From the NCBI GenBank assembly GCA_023428785.1, contig JAEYWU010000139.1, positions 23,372-87,371 of the forward strand: 64,000 bases of DNA, read 5' to 3'. Positions 16,517 to 25,493 of this stretch are shown here, in pieces. Origin of the DNA: Pseudomonadota bacterium (GTDB lineage Bacteria > Pseudomonadota > Alphaproteobacteria > Caulobacterales > Caulobacteraceae). The notes beneath the pieces are model-generated. The model was given only the letters and a program-made list of their open reading frames with translations. It searched no databases and was not told where the DNA came from. The translations under genes were made by a program, and so were the position numbers. The first letter of the stretch is position 1. Each line of letters starts with the position of its first letter.

Positions 16517-16837
16517 TTTCGGTCTTATACACCAGATATGGACGCGGAACGAATTGGCAACGCCCTATCTAGATTTTTTCTGCGTTACGTCTCCGCCTGT
16601 TGGACGCCAAGCATCCCGATCCCGCAGCCTGCAATGCTGCCTGGCTGTAGGGTCGGACAGCGAAAGCCGTGCGAGGCCCAAGCGGAGTGCGCGAGGAAAC
16701 GAGCGTGCGTCCATGTTTTCCTGCCTAACGACCGACTTTGGAAGGTCCGCAAGCCGAGCGCAATCTACGGTGGCGCTTGATCTTCGGTTGGGTGTATCGT
16801 TGTTCTGGCGAAGGAATAGTCTAGGGGGGCGACAAGC
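16517..16837. other. Gene-free divergent intergenic region
   Basis: 321 bases between two divergent island genes. Short open frames exist but have shifting composition and no recognisable product. A G-rich ribosome-binding stretch (AGGGGGGCG) lies just before ATG 16838. No clear promoter elements or repeats were found, though it must hold the promoters of both flanking genes. Confidence 0.5.
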
Positions 16838-18577
16838 ATGACAGAGTTCAAGCGGGTAACGTTATACAAGATCAAAAACGGTGTAGATTTCGATGATTAT
16901 CTTAAAGGCGATCTGAAAGACTACGATAAGGTCGCGCTTGAGGGAGAGTTCGACGGCTACATAAAATTCCAGGATGCTGGCGGCTCGGAGAAGACCGAGA
17001 ACGCCATTCCCTGGATGAAATTTCTAAACTCCGGCTTCGAAGCGACGCAGTATAAGTTTTCGGCAAAAAACAGATTTCCCCGCGCGATCATGGCCCTTCG
17101 GATAGAGCGCAAAGAACTCGACGATCTCCATTTCGTCGCTGCCTTCGGCCAACATGGCGACAGCTTTCTGGATAAGGATCAGATCGTCTACGACTTCGGC
17201 ATCAAGGTCGGGATGAACATCTGCGACGACGACGGCCTGCGACGCGTCCAAACGACAGCGCACGAGTCGATCAGTCGGCAAACAGAACGCCAGGCAAGCA
17301 CCGGAGCATCGCTCGGCGTCTTCGGTATCAACTCCGAGGCGGAGTTCCTCAGAACGATTTCAGGCAGCGTGAAGCCCGATTACCGCGAGGCAATCGAGTC
17401 CTTCAAAGGCAAGGACTCGATCCTCATTAAATTCCCAAAAGACGAAGACGTTGACTGGTCTTATCTAGCGACACTCTGCCAGAAGCTTGAAGAGCGCTAC
17501 AACTCGATCGACTACCGCGACACTGCTTTCAAGTCGTACGATGTCTTGCGCCACGAGAACGACCCTCTCGTGATCGAGAGCCTCGACAAGCTCCTCTGCG
17601 CCGACCTCATGGCCAAACGCTTTGATCGCATCCATCTAGCTCCGCCCGAGTTCGTCGAAGGAGAAGACCCGTCTTATACATATGTCGAAGTTAAGGGCGA
17701 CGATGACGATGCTCCAGCGACATACGAAGACCTACGAATTACCGATCTCGTCGAACTTCCGCGCCGGCGACTGAAAGACCTTACTTCCGACACCGTCAAA
17801 CGCTGGTCAATTTATCGCTACGATGCCGAGCAGAACAAAACCCACAAGCTCTGGAACGCCTATCGCTGTCTAGTGGCCGAAGTGGATCTGAACGGTCGCA
17901 CATTCGTATTGTCCAATGGACAATGGCGAGAGATTTCCGAAGAGCTCAAGAAAACCGTCGAGAAATACTTCGCTGAGAATGATATGGCGGTCGTTGCCGA
18001 TTTCCTACCCGGGGGCATCAATATTTGGAGCGAAGATAGGGAGGAAAATCGGGAAGAGGTGTACAATCTCAAGGCGGCGGAGGATTGCGCCGAACTCTAC
18101 CTTCTCGACAAGGCCAAGCTAACTGTTGCTGGGCAGAAAAAGTACGAGGTATGCGATCTTCTCCATTCGGGGAAGATGATCGTCCACGTCAAACGTTACT
18201 CGTCCGGCGCAGCTTCGATAAGCCACCTCTTCACGCAAGGAAAATTTTACGCCCACGCTTTCGCAACGGACACTCAATGCCGAGCCGATATCGCCGCTTG
18301 GATTGCCAACGATGCGGAACAGCCTAACGCCAATAAAGACAAAGCCTCATTCAAGGCGATTGTACCGGAAAAGAATAGCGAGGTGGACGAGAAGGGTTAC
18401 ACAGTCGTGTTTTGCATCCTTCACGACCGGGACGAATTCGCCATCGGTGATTTGCCTTTCATGTCCCGATACGAGCTCATGCTGAGCCACCGCTTCCTTA
18501 CCCAGGACAGGAAGTTTCAAGTCGGCGTCGCTCTCCGAAACGTCAAACTAGGCGCGCCAGAAGCTCCTGTGGGCTGA
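16838..18577 (+). CDS. DUF6119 / TIGR04141-type sporadically distributed protein
   Basis: 579 residues, cytoplasmic, without membrane segments. The start 'FKRVTLYKIKNGVDFDDYL' and the segment 'YEVCDLLHSGKMIVHVKRY' running into 'ASISHLFTQGKFYAHAF' (about residues 436-475) match my memory of the TIGR04141/DUF6119 family, known for scattered distribution and occurrence in mobile or defence islands. The gene is clearly AT-richer than its neighbours, with codons such as AAA, AAT, GAT, TAT and ATA, which suggests transfer. It sits between a repeat-rich segment and uvrB. No enzymatic motif is recognised; a phage-defence role is inference from family distribution only. Confidence 0.75.
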   Translation: MTEFKRVTLYKIKNGVDFDDYLKGDLKDYDKVALEGEFDGYIKFQDAGGSEKTENAIPWMKFLNSGFEATQYKFSAKNRFPRAIMALRIERKELDDLHFVAAFGQHGDSFLDKDQIVYDFGIKVGMNICDDDGLRRVQTTAHESISRQTERQASTGASLGVFGINSEAEFLRTISGSVKPDYREAIESFKGKDSILIKFPKDEDVDWSYLATLCQKLEERYNSIDYRDTAFKSYDVLRHENDPLVIESLDKLLCADLMAKRFDRIHLAPPEFVEGEDPSYTYVEVKGDDDDAPATYEDLRITDLVELPRRRLKDLTSDTVKRWSIYRYDAEQNKTHKLWNAYRCLVAEVDLNGRTFVLSNGQWREISEELKKTVEKYFAENDMAVVADFLPGGINIWSEDREENREEVYNLKAAEDCAELYLLDKAKLTVAGQKKYEVCDLLHSGKMIVHVKRYSSGAASISHLFTQGKFYAHAFATDTQCRADIAAWIANDAEQPNANKDKASFKAIVPEKNSEVDEKGYTVVFCILHDRDEFAIGDLPFMSRYELMLSHRFLTQDRKFQVGVALRNVKLGAPEAPVG

Positions 18578-18667
18578 CCTGATGTGTGAGCCGAGCGAAC
18601 GCCCGGCGCAATCGGTCCAGCTTAGGCCTCATAGAGGTACGACGAAAGCGACCACTCGGCGGCCTAC

Positions 18668-21022
18668 CTACCGCCGCCCCTTCCTGAACGCCTCCGCCTT
18701 CTCGGCCGCCGCCTCCGCCCGCCACCGCTTCGGCGCTGACCGGTCCGCCTCTTCCCCGCTCGCCGTCAGGGCCTCGTTGGCGAACTCCAGGTCGAGCAGC
18801 TTCATGCGCTTGATCTCGTCGCGGAGGCGGGCGGCTTCCTCGAACTCCAGGTTGGAGGCGGCCTCGCGCATGCGGGTTTCCAGGTCCTTGAGGGCGGCCT
18901 GGAAGTTGGAGCCGACGAAGGGTTTGGCCTCTTCGGCGACGCCGGGCCGGGTGAGCCGGTCCATCTCGCGGCTCTCATAGGGGCTGGCGAGGATTTCCTT
19001 GATGTCGCGCTTGACGCTTTCGGGCGTGATGCCGTGTTCGAGGTTGTAGGCCTGCTGCTTCTCGCGCCGGCGCTCGGTCTCGGCCATGGCCCGTTCCATC
19101 GAGCCGGTGATGCGGTCGGCGTACAGGATGACCCGGCCGTCGACGTTGCGCGCCGCGCGGCCGATGGTCTGGATCAGGCTGGTCTCCGAGCGCAGGAAGC
19201 CCTCCTTGTCGGCGTCCAGGATGGCGACCAGGCCGCACTCGGGGATGTCCAGGCCCTCGCGCAGCAGGTTGATGCCGATCAGGCAGTCGAACGACCCGAG
19301 CCGCAGGTCGCGCAGGATCTCGATCCGCTCCAGGGTGTCGACATCGGAGTGCATGTAGCGGACGCGGATGCCCTGCTCGTGCATGTATTCCGTCAGGTCC
19401 TCGGCCATCTTCTTGGTCACGGTGGTGACCAGGCTGCGATAGCCGCGCGCGGCCGTTTCCTTGACCTCGGCGATGACGTCGTCGACCTGGTTGGCGGTCT
19501 GGGAGGTGACCGGGCGCACCTCGACCGGCGGGTCGATCAGGCCGGTAGGGCGGATGACCTGTTCCACGAACACCCCGCCCGTCTGCTCCATCTCCCAGTC
19601 GCCGGGCGTCGCCGACACGTGGATGGTCTGGGGCCGCATGGCGTTCCACTCGTCGAACTTGAGCGGGCGGTTGTCGATGCAGGAGGGGAGGCGGAAGCCG
19701 TATTCGGCCAAGGTGGATTTGCGCCGGTAGTCGCCCCGGTACATGCCGTTGATCTGGCCGATGGTGACGTGGCTCTCGTCGACGAACAGCAGGGCGTTGT
19801 CGGGGATGTACTCAAAGAAGGTCGGCGGCGGCTCGCCGGGCGCCCGGCCTGTCAGCCAGCGGGAGTAGTTCTCGATGCCGGCGCACGAGCCCGTGGCCTC
19901 CATCATCTCGATGTCGAAGCGGGTGCGCTGTTCGAGGCGCTGGGCCTCCAGCAGCTTGCCGTTCTCGATCATCCAGTCGAGCGTCTCCTTCAGCTCCGCC
20001 TTGATGCCGTTGATCGCCTGGTTCAGCGTAGGCCTTGGGGTGACGTAGTGCGACGCCGCATAGACCGTGACCTCCTTGAGCTCATTGGTCGTCTTGCCCG
20101 TGAGCGGGTCGAACTCCTGAATGCTCTCGATCTCATCCCCGAACAGCGAGATGCGCCACGCCCGATCCTCCAGGTGGACCGGAAAGATCTCCAGCGTGTC
20201 TCCCCGCTTCCGGAACGTCCCCCGGCTGAAAGCCTGATCGTTCCGCTTGTACTGCAGGGCCACCAGATCCGCCCTCAGCTTCGCCTCGTCGATGCGATCG
20301 CCCGCCTTCAGCGTGAACGTCATCGCCGTATACGTCTCGACCGACCCGATCCCGTAGATGCAGCTGACGCTGGCCACCACGATCACATCGTCCCTCTCCA
20401 GAATCGCCCGCGTCGCCGCATGCCGCATCCTGTCGATCTGCTCGTTTATCGAGCTGTCCTTCTCAATATATGTATCAGTTCTTGGTACATATGCCTCCGG
20501 TTGATAGTAGTCGTAGTACGATACGAAGTACTCGACTGCATTGTCCGGGAAGAAGGCCTTGAACTCGCTGTAGAGCTGGGCCGCCAGCGTCTTGTTGGGG
20601 GCCAGGATCAGGGCGGGGCGCTGCGTCTCCTCGATGACCTTGGCCATGGTGAAGGTCTTGCCGGAGCCGGTGACGCCCAGCAGGACCTGATCGCGCTCGT
20701 TTTGCGCGGCCTGCTCAACGAGCTCAGCGATGGCGGCGGGCTGGTCGCCGGCGGGGGTGTAGCTGGTGTTCAACCGAAACGTCTGGCCACGTTTTTCGGC
20801 GGGGCGATCAGGCCGGTGAGGGATCCAGCCCTCCGGCGCGCCGGGCGCTTCCTCGGGCGTCAGGCGCGGTCCCTCGATCGGCGCGAACATCGGCATGTTT
20901 CTCATGGCCGCCGGCAGGGGCTCGGAGCCGCCGCGCAGGAAGGCAGCCGGAGCCTCCTCCAGGCCTTTGGACTGGCCGGGGACGTGGACGGGCTTGCCGG
21001 ATTTCGAAGGAGAACGAGCCAT
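18668..21022 (-). CDS. uvrB: Excinuclease ABC subunit B
   Basis: DNA-damage recognition helicase subunit of nucleotide excision repair. The Walker A motif '[16 protein letters not shown]' (near residues 116-123), the Tyr-rich beta hairpin '[19 protein letters not shown]', helicase motifs '[13 protein letters not shown]' and '[19 protein letters not shown]', and a C-terminal UVR domain ('[19 protein letters not shown]') are all present. With ATG 21022 the protein has 784 residues, including an N-terminal extension of about 80 residues that is Pro-rich and poorly conserved. A stretch of about 30 codons over the beta hairpin uses rare AT-rich codons (see findings). Confidence 0.97.
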   Translation of the reverse strand: MARSPSKSGKPVHVPGQSKGLEEAPAAFLRGGSEPLPAAMRNMPMFAPIEGPRLTPEEAPGAPEGWIPHRPDRPAEKRGQTFRLNTSYTPAGDQPAAIAELVEQAAQNERDQVLLGVTGSGKTFTMAKVIEETQRPALILAPNKTLAAQLYSEFKAFFPDNAVEYFVSYYDYYQPEAYVPRTDTYIEKDSSINEQIDRMRHAATRAILERDDVIVVASVSCIYGIGSVETYTAMTFTLKAGDRIDEAKLRADLVALQYKRNDQAFSRGTFRKRGDTLEIFPVHLEDRAWRISLFGDEIESIQEFDPLTGKTTNELKEVTVYAASHYVTPRPTLNQAINGIKAELKETLDWMIENGKLLEAQRLEQRTRFDIEMMEATGSCAGIENYSRWLTGRAPGEPPPTFFEYIPDNALLFVDESHVTIGQINGMYRGDYRRKSTLAEYGFRLPSCIDNRPLKFDEWNAMRPQTIHVSATPGDWEMEQTGGVFVEQVIRPTGLIDPPVEVRPVTSQTANQVDDVIAEVKETAARGYRSLVTTVTKKMAEDLTEYMHEQGIRVRYMHSDVDTLERIEILRDLRLGSFDCLIGINLLREGLDIPECGLVAILDADKEGFLRSETSLIQTIGRAARNVDGRVILYADRITGSMERAMAETERRREKQQAYNLEHGITPESVKRDIKEILASPYESREMDRLTRPGVAEEAKPFVGSNFQAALKDLETRMREAASNLEFEEAARLRDEIKRMKLLDLEFANEALTASGEEADRSAPKRWRAEAAAEKAEAFRKGRR

Positions 21023-21110
21023 GAACGCAAGATAGGGTGTGGCGGGCTGAACGGCTAGCGCGGCGGTGCGTCGCCTTGACGAATCGTGGGGCTCCAGGCG
21101 CTGTTGAGAC

Positions 21111-21863
21111 ATGATCAGAGGCTGGAAGCCCGTAGCCACCCTGTGCGTTCTGGCGTTGCTCGCCGCCTGCGGCGGGCCGCGTTATGCGACCGCGCCGCGC
21201 GGCTGGGCGCCCGCGCCGGGTGAGACCCGTCCGCCCGCGCCGACGGGCGGTGGCACGGGGCTGGTCGATCAGCGCGTGGATGGCCGGACGATGGACCGCA
21301 TCGGCGAGGCCGGCGGCGATTTCATGCAGTGCTACGGCGAGCTGGCTGCGGCCCGCGTCGAGTTCAGCCCGATGCCGGATCGCGATGACGGGACCGGATG
21401 CGCCTATGTCGGGGCGGGGCTTCTGACGGTGGACTGGGGGACGGTGGCGCGCCTTTCACCGGCTCAGCCGTTGATGAGTTGTCCGGCCGCACTTGCCCTG
21501 TCGATCTGGCGGCGTCAGGTGGTTGAGCCAGCGGCGCGCGAGCTTCTCGGCTCGGATGTGGTCCAGATCGACCAGATGGGCGCCTATTCGTGCCGCAATG
21601 TGAACGGGGCCGCGACGGGACGGCGCAGCGCTCATGCCCGGGCCAACGCCTTTGACTTCGGCGGCGTCCGCCTGAGGGACGGGCGGCGGATCACGGTGCT
21701 GGACCATTGGTCGGGCGACGGGCCCGAGGCGCGGTTCCTGCGCCGAATCCGGGACGAGGGGTGCCAAATCTACGGCACGGTGCTGTCGCCGGAGTACAAT
21801 GCCGCTCACCGCGATCACCTGCACCTTGAAATCCGTGAAGGCACGTGGACCATGTGCCGCTAG
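21111..21863 (+). CDS. Extensin-like family lipoprotein
   Basis: 250 residues. The signal '[15 protein letters not shown]' has a lipobox (LAAC), so it is probably an outer-membrane or periplasmic lipoprotein. A Pro-rich linker is followed by the extensin-like C-terminal domain: '[18 protein letters not shown]', '[13 protein letters not shown]', '[16 protein letters not shown]' and 'HRDHLHLEI'. The His/Asp arrangement (SxHxxxxAxD and HxDHxH) resembles D-Ala-D-Ala carboxypeptidase/VanY-like folds, hinting at a cell-wall hydrolase role, which is inference. It is divergent from uvrB. Confidence 0.88.
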   Translation: MIRGWKPVATLCVLALLAACGGPRYATAPRGWAPAPGETRPPAPTGGGTGLVDQRVDGRTMDRIGEAGGDFMQCYGELAAARVEFSPMPDRDDGTGCAYVGAGLLTVDWGTVARLSPAQPLMSCPAALALSIWRRQVVEPAARELLGSDVVQIDQMGAYSCRNVNGAATGRRSAHARANAFDFGGVRLRDGRRITVLDHWSGDGPEARFLRRIRDEGCQIYGTVLSPEYNAAHRDHLHLEIREGTWTMCR

Positions 21864-21880
21864 CAGGCGGGGGAGGCGAG

Positions 21881-22546
21881 ATGAACTGGATGAATGTCGC
21901 GCGGGGCCTGAAGGTCATTGCGCTGGTGCTGTTCCTGACCCCGTGGCTGGTCGTGTCCTGTCAGGGGAGTCCACTGATCGAGGCGTCCGGCCTGGACCTG
22001 ATAACGGGAGACCTCGCTCCGCCGGAGGACAGCCCGCTGGGCGGGCTGGCGGCCCAGGCCGAGAGCGAGAACCAGATCGAACTCACGGCGCCTCCGGGTG
22101 AAGACCTTGAGGCCGACGCTCCGGAACGTCCGGGCTCGGGCGTTCTGGAAGCCGGGCGCTGGTGGGCCCTGGGCGGGGCCCTGTTGATAGCAGCCGGCCT
22201 GATTGCGGGCTTCGTCCTGCAGCCGGCTCGCAAGGCGGCTCTGGCGGCGACGGTCGCCGGCATCCTCGCGCTCGGCGTGCTGGGCGGCGGGATGGCCTGG
22301 ACGGTCTCAGCCTTCAAGGCCGAGATGCGCGAGGCGATCAATGAGGGGCCCGCGCCGGAAGCTGATGATCAGTTCTCCCAGTTCGGGCGAACCATGGCGG
22401 CAGGCATGGTAGGGGCCATCCAAATCCAAGTTCGCTATGGCTACTGGCTGGCGCTGGCGGCTCTGGGGCTGGGGACAGGGGCGGCCTTCCTCGCGATGAG
22501 GGGGACGCCTCTGCCGCGGGTCACCGTGGGGCCGCGCGACGGCTAG
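21881..22546 (+). CDS. Hypothetical membrane protein
   Basis: 221 residues. The N-terminal 'ALVLFLTPWLVVSCQGS' is followed by an acidic Pro/Glu-containing loop, then three more hydrophobic segments ('WALGGALLIAAGLIAGFVLQ', 'AATVAGILALGVLGGGMAWT', 'LALAALGLGTGAAFLAM'). I chose ATG 21881 because GGGAGGCGAG directly precedes it, and it begins 18 bases after the extensin-like gene. The longer in-frame start at 21845 lacks this. Probably co-transcribed with the extensin-like gene; function unknown. Confidence 0.72.
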   Translation: MNWMNVARGLKVIALVLFLTPWLVVSCQGSPLIEASGLDLITGDLAPPEDSPLGGLAAQAESENQIELTAPPGEDLEADAPERPGSGVLEAGRWWALGGALLIAAGLIAGFVLQPARKAALAATVAGILALGVLGGGMAWTVSAFKAEMREAINEGPAPEADDQFSQFGRTMAAGMVGAIQIQVRYGYWLALAALGLGTGAAFLAMRGTPLPRVTVGPRDG

Positions 22547-22549
22547 GGC

Positions 22550-22900
22550 TCAGATCTCGCTGATGCCGTCGAAAGCGCCGAAGATCATCCGTTTTCCATC
22601 GAAAGGCATGTCCATGCCGTTCATGGGGCTGTCGGGGCCCATCAGCTTCTCCCAAGCCTGATCGCGTGTCGCCTTGTCGGGCCAGGTGATCCAGCCGACG
22701 GCGACGGTCTCGCCGTCCTTGAGGGCGACCGCCCGGCGGAAGTCGGTGACCTTGCCCTCAGGGATGTCGTCGCCCCAGGTGTCGATGACCGAGAGGGCGC
22801 CCGCCTCCTTGAAAATCTGGCCGACCTTCTTGGCGAAGGCGATATAGGCGTCCTTCTGGTCGGCCGGGGCGGCGGCGACGCTGATGTCGAAATAGGCCAT
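22550..22900 (-). CDS. DUF1428 family protein
   Basis: 116 residues with the DUF1428 (YbaA-like, dimeric alpha/beta barrel-like) pattern: 'MAYFDISVAAAPADQKDAYI', 'GALSVIDTWGDDIPEGKVTD', 'VAVGWITWPDKATRDQAW' and C-terminal 'PFDGKRMIFGAFDGI'. It is cytoplasmic and complete. The family function is not established. It ends 3 bases from the convergent membrane-protein gene. Confidence 0.9.
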   Translation of the reverse strand: MAYFDISVAAAPADQKDAYIAFAKKVGQIFKEAGALSVIDTWGDDIPEGKVTDFRRAVALKDGETVAVGWITWPDKATRDQAWEKLMGPDSPMNGMDMPFDGKRMIFGAFDGISEI

Positions 22901-22966
22901 GGGGTCTCCTCCTTCCGGGGCGCCCGACCGGAACGGCGAGGCGGCGCCCTTGGGTGCGAGATGACC

Positions 22967-23179
22967 CTAGGCGCGGATGTCGAGCAAGGCCTCGGTCATG
23001 GCGTCGGCGGTTTCCAGAACCTGGAGATTGGCCGTGAGCTCGGTGACCGACCGCAGGCGCTCGACGTTTTCGTCGGCGATGGCGTCCAGCGGATCGCGCG
23101 CGGTCCGTTCGGCGCTGGCCGCGAAGCGGTTCATGGCGCTCTGAATCCCGGCGGCGGCGATGCTGAAGACGGCTTGCAT
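22967..23179 (-). CDS. 70-residue flagellar-rod-like mini-protein
   Basis: The N-terminus (MQAVFSIAAAGIQSAMNRFA) has the heptad pattern of flagellar axial-protein N-termini, and the C-terminus ('ELTANLQVLETADAMTEALL') mirrors the FlgB/FlgC/FlgG C-terminal helix in which 'QTADEML' is typical. A short hinge replaces the usual central domain. No other flagellar gene is in the window. It may be an orphan relative of rod proteins, or a chance resemblance of two helices. Confidence 0.6.
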   Translation of the reverse strand: MQAVFSIAAAGIQSAMNRFAASAERTARDPLDAIADENVERLRSVTELTANLQVLETADAMTEALLDIRA

Positions 23180-23239
23180 GGGGTCACCATGCGGCCGTCC
23201 TGCCTAAGGGCCCGCCAACAGATCTGGTGAACGACTTGT

Positions 23240-23557
23240 TTAGGTCGCAGGCGAGGCCTCGGCCGCTGCTTTGCGCTTCAGCTTTAGGCGGCCGATGCGG
23301 AACAGAAGGAACACGACGGCCTCTACAGTCGCGAGGATGATGACTGACAGGATCGGGCGCACAGCGAACCAGGCCACGGCGATCACGATGCCGCCGACCA
23401 GCAGACCAAGGAGCAAGGCTACAAGACCAACTCCCACGCCCACGATCGCCCCGACCGGGGGCAGGACGTCGGCCAGAACGCGCAGGGGCTGCAGAATCAT
23501 GCCGAAGCCGACGACCAGTACGATCAAGCCTCCGGCGCGGATGCCCCAAAGCATCAT
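23240..23557 (-). CDS. Small membrane protein resembling the TMEM43 C-terminus
   Basis: 105 residues with three hydrophobic segments. 'MMLWGIRAGGLIVLVVGFGM', 'LADVLPPVGAIVGVGVGLVA' and 'IAVAWFAVRPILSVIILATV' follow the order and spacing of the membrane end of TMEM43-family proteins (W-x-R near the start, 'VLPPVG', 'WFAVRP'). The large extramembrane N-terminal domain of that family is missing. A tail rich in Lys and Ala follows. It is divergent from the ketosynthase gene across a G10 tract. Family likeness is tentative. Confidence 0.6.
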   Translation of the reverse strand: MMLWGIRAGGLIVLVVGFGMILQPLRVLADVLPPVGAIVGVGVGLVALLLGLLVGGIVIAVAWFAVRPILSVIILATVEAVVFLLFRIGRLKLKRKAAAEASPAT

Positions 23558-23591
23558 TGCGGTTAGTGTCCTGAGCGTCCTGGAGCATTTC

Positions 23592-23601
23592 GGGGGGGGG
23601 G
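23592..23601. repeat. Homopolymer tract of ten G
   Basis: Ten consecutive G residues at 23592-23601 in the gap between the divergent TMEM43-like gene and the ketosynthase operon. Such tracts can slip during replication and change promoter spacing; they are also sequencing-error hotspots. Confidence 0.9.
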
Positions 23602-23664
23602 CGGTCCCGGACGGTCGGCCTTATCGGCCTTGCCAGCGCCACAGGCGCGGGGTCTGGTCGGGTG

Positions 23665-24813
23665 ATGAGCGAATCCGGCGAGCGCCTGAGGGACGTGTTC
23701 ATCACCGGGGTAGGAGCCTTCCTGCCCGGTGAGAGGATCACCAATGACCGAATGGAAGACTTCATCGGTCGCATCGGCGGGCGGGCCTCGGCGGTAGGCC
23801 GCAGGGCGTTGCGCTGGAACGGGATCGAGGGGCGCCACTACGCGCTCGACGAGGCGGGCGAGCCCGAGCACTCCAATGCGTCCATGTGCGCCCAGGCCGC
23901 GACCGGTGCGCTCGATGACGCTGGTGTGGAGCTAGGCGACGTGAGCTTCCTCGCGGCGGCGGCGACGCAGGGCGACTACCTGGTGCCCGGACACGCCAGT
24001 GCGGTTCAGGCCGAGTTGGGTGCGGGAGCGATGGAGGTGGCCAGCTTCCAGTCAGTGTGTGCCTCGGCCCTGATGGCGGCCAAGGCGGCCTGGCTGAACG
24101 TGCGGGCCGGCGAGGCGGAGACGGCGCTGGCGTGCGCCGGCGAATTCTCGTCGCGCTGGTTCAGGCCCCAGTTCTACGAGGAGACGGCGCTGGTCGACGC
24201 TAAGGGGCGGCCGGCGATGGAGGCGGACTTCCTGCGCTTCACGCTCTCGGATGGAGCCGGTGCCGTGGTCATGGAACCGAGGCCGAGGCCCCAGGGGCGG
24301 AGCCTGAAGGTTCGCTGGATCGACATGGTATCGCTCGCCGGACGGTTCGACCCGTGCATGTGGGCGGGGGCGGCGACCGAGGGCCGGGCGGACATGAAGT
24401 CGGCCTGGAGCCACGCAGGGCCCAAGGCTGCCCATGCGGCGGGGGCCGTGGCGCTGCTGCAGGATTTCGAGCTTCTGAAGATCGTGATCCGGGCCTGGAT
24501 CGGCGTCTGGCTCGAGAAGGTCGATCAGGGCCGGATCGTGCCGGACGAGGTCGATCACCTATTGTGCCACTATTCGGCGCGGAGCCTGCGCGAGGAGATC
24601 GTGGGACTGCTCCGGGACACGAACGCGATGATCCCCGAGGAGAAGTGGTTCACGACCCTACCCGAGAGCGGAAATGTGGGCTCGGCCTCGATCTGGATCA
24701 TGCTGGACGCCTTCATGAACAGCCGGCGCGGCAAACCGGGCGAGACCGTGCTCTGCGTCGTGCCCGAGAGCGGACGGGCCATGATCGGGTTCATGATGCT
24801 GGAGATCGTGTGA
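23665..24813 (+). CDS. Beta-ketoacyl-ACP synthase III-like protein
   Basis: 382 residues from ATG 23665 (a GTG lies one codon before). Thiolase-fold condensing enzyme with the KAS III triad: Cys in 'FQSVCASALMAAKAAW' (about C132), His in 'DHLLCHYSAR' (about H302) and Asn in 'PESGNVGSASIW' (about N337). The HxxAR-type region is CHYSAR rather than the HQAN of FabH, so it is a divergent member, probably not the housekeeping FabH. It leads a three-gene operon and overlaps the diiron protein gene at TGATG. The likely job is a priming or condensing step in making a special fatty-acid-derived product; this is inference. Confidence 0.85.
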   Translation: MSESGERLRDVFITGVGAFLPGERITNDRMEDFIGRIGGRASAVGRRALRWNGIEGRHYALDEAGEPEHSNASMCAQAATGALDDAGVELGDVSFLAAAATQGDYLVPGHASAVQAELGAGAMEVASFQSVCASALMAAKAAWLNVRAGEAETALACAGEFSSRWFRPQFYEETALVDAKGRPAMEADFLRFTLSDGAGAVVMEPRPRPQGRSLKVRWIDMVSLAGRFDPCMWAGAATEGRADMKSAWSHAGPKAAHAAGAVALLQDFELLKIVIRAWIGVWLEKVDQGRIVPDEVDHLLCHYSARSLREEIVGLLRDTNAMIPEEKWFTTLPESGNVGSASIWIMLDAFMNSRRGKPGETVLCVVPESGRAMIGFMMLEIV

Positions 24814-25493
24814 TGGCGGATTCGACCCAGCCCGATCAGGTGCCGGAAACCCTCAGGAAGCTGGCTGTGGTCTTCGCTGACTTCGAGCAGCGACTGGAGG
24901 CGACGCCGCTGATCCGCAAGCTGCAGCGCGGCCGATTCGAATTGGCGGACTACCACGCGTTCCTCGTGAACCTGCGCCAGCAAGTGAAGGACGGGGCGCT
25001 CTGGATGAGCCGGGCGGCGTCGAATATCGGCGAGGCGCATCTGGAGCTGCGATCAACATTGATGCGGCACGCGGTGACTGAGCATCGCGACTTCCGACTG
25101 CTGGAGGCCGATTACGCGGCGGCCGGAGGAGAGCTGGAGGCCATCCGGCGGGCGCCAAAGAACGTGGGGTCCGAGGCCTTTTCGGCCTGGATGTTCCATG
25201 AGGCTTCCAGACCCGATCCGTTTGGCCTGCTGGGGGCCATGTGGATCATCGAAGGCCTAGGCTCCATCAAGGCCAAGCCCTGGGGTCAGAAGGTGAAGGA
25301 GCGATTGAACCTGCCGGACGAGGCGGTGCGGTTCCTGCTCTATCACGGGGACAACGATGCGGAGCACATGGAGGAGTTCCAGGAGATGCTGCGCATGGTC
25401 CTGCCGAACGCCGAGGTAGCCGAGCGGATCGTGATGACGGCGCGGGTGACGGCGCGGCTTTATGCGCTCCAGATCGAGGAGATCACCGCGTGA
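24813..25493 (+). CDS. Haem-oxygenase-like iron-containing redox enzyme (HDO-type)
   Basis: 226 residues, all-helical. The pattern of haem-oxygenase-like diiron oxygenases is visible: candidate metal ligands in 'RHAVTEHRDF' (H86, E90, H91), E147 in 'MWIIEGLGS', and H178, D182, H185 in 'YHGDNDAEHMEEF'. Members include enzymes that act on fatty acids (UndA) or amino-acid-derived substrates. It overlaps the ketosynthase stop by one base and the third gene by four (GTGA), so all three proteins are made together. The substrate is unknown. Confidence 0.82.
   Translation: MADSTQPDQVPETLRKLAVVFADFEQRLEATPLIRKLQRGRFELADYHAFLVNLRQQVKDGALWMSRAASNIGEAHLELRSTLMRHAVTEHRDFRLLEADYAAAGGELEAIRRAPKNVGSEAFSAWMFHEASRPDPFGLLGAMWIIEGLGSIKAKPWGQKVKERLNLPDEAVRFLLYHGDNDAEHMEEFQEMLRMVLPNAEVAERIVMTARVTARLYALQIEEITA

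Noticed and set aside
16409..16841. Two overlapping plus-strand open frames upstream of the DUF6119-type gene
   Set aside because: They overlap each other and the divergent gene, carry no ribosome-binding site and look like chance frames in mixed-composition DNA.
19034..21058. 674-residue plus-strand open frame opposite uvrB
   Set aside because: Antisense shadow of uvrB; no motif, Asp/Gln/Arg-rich throughout.
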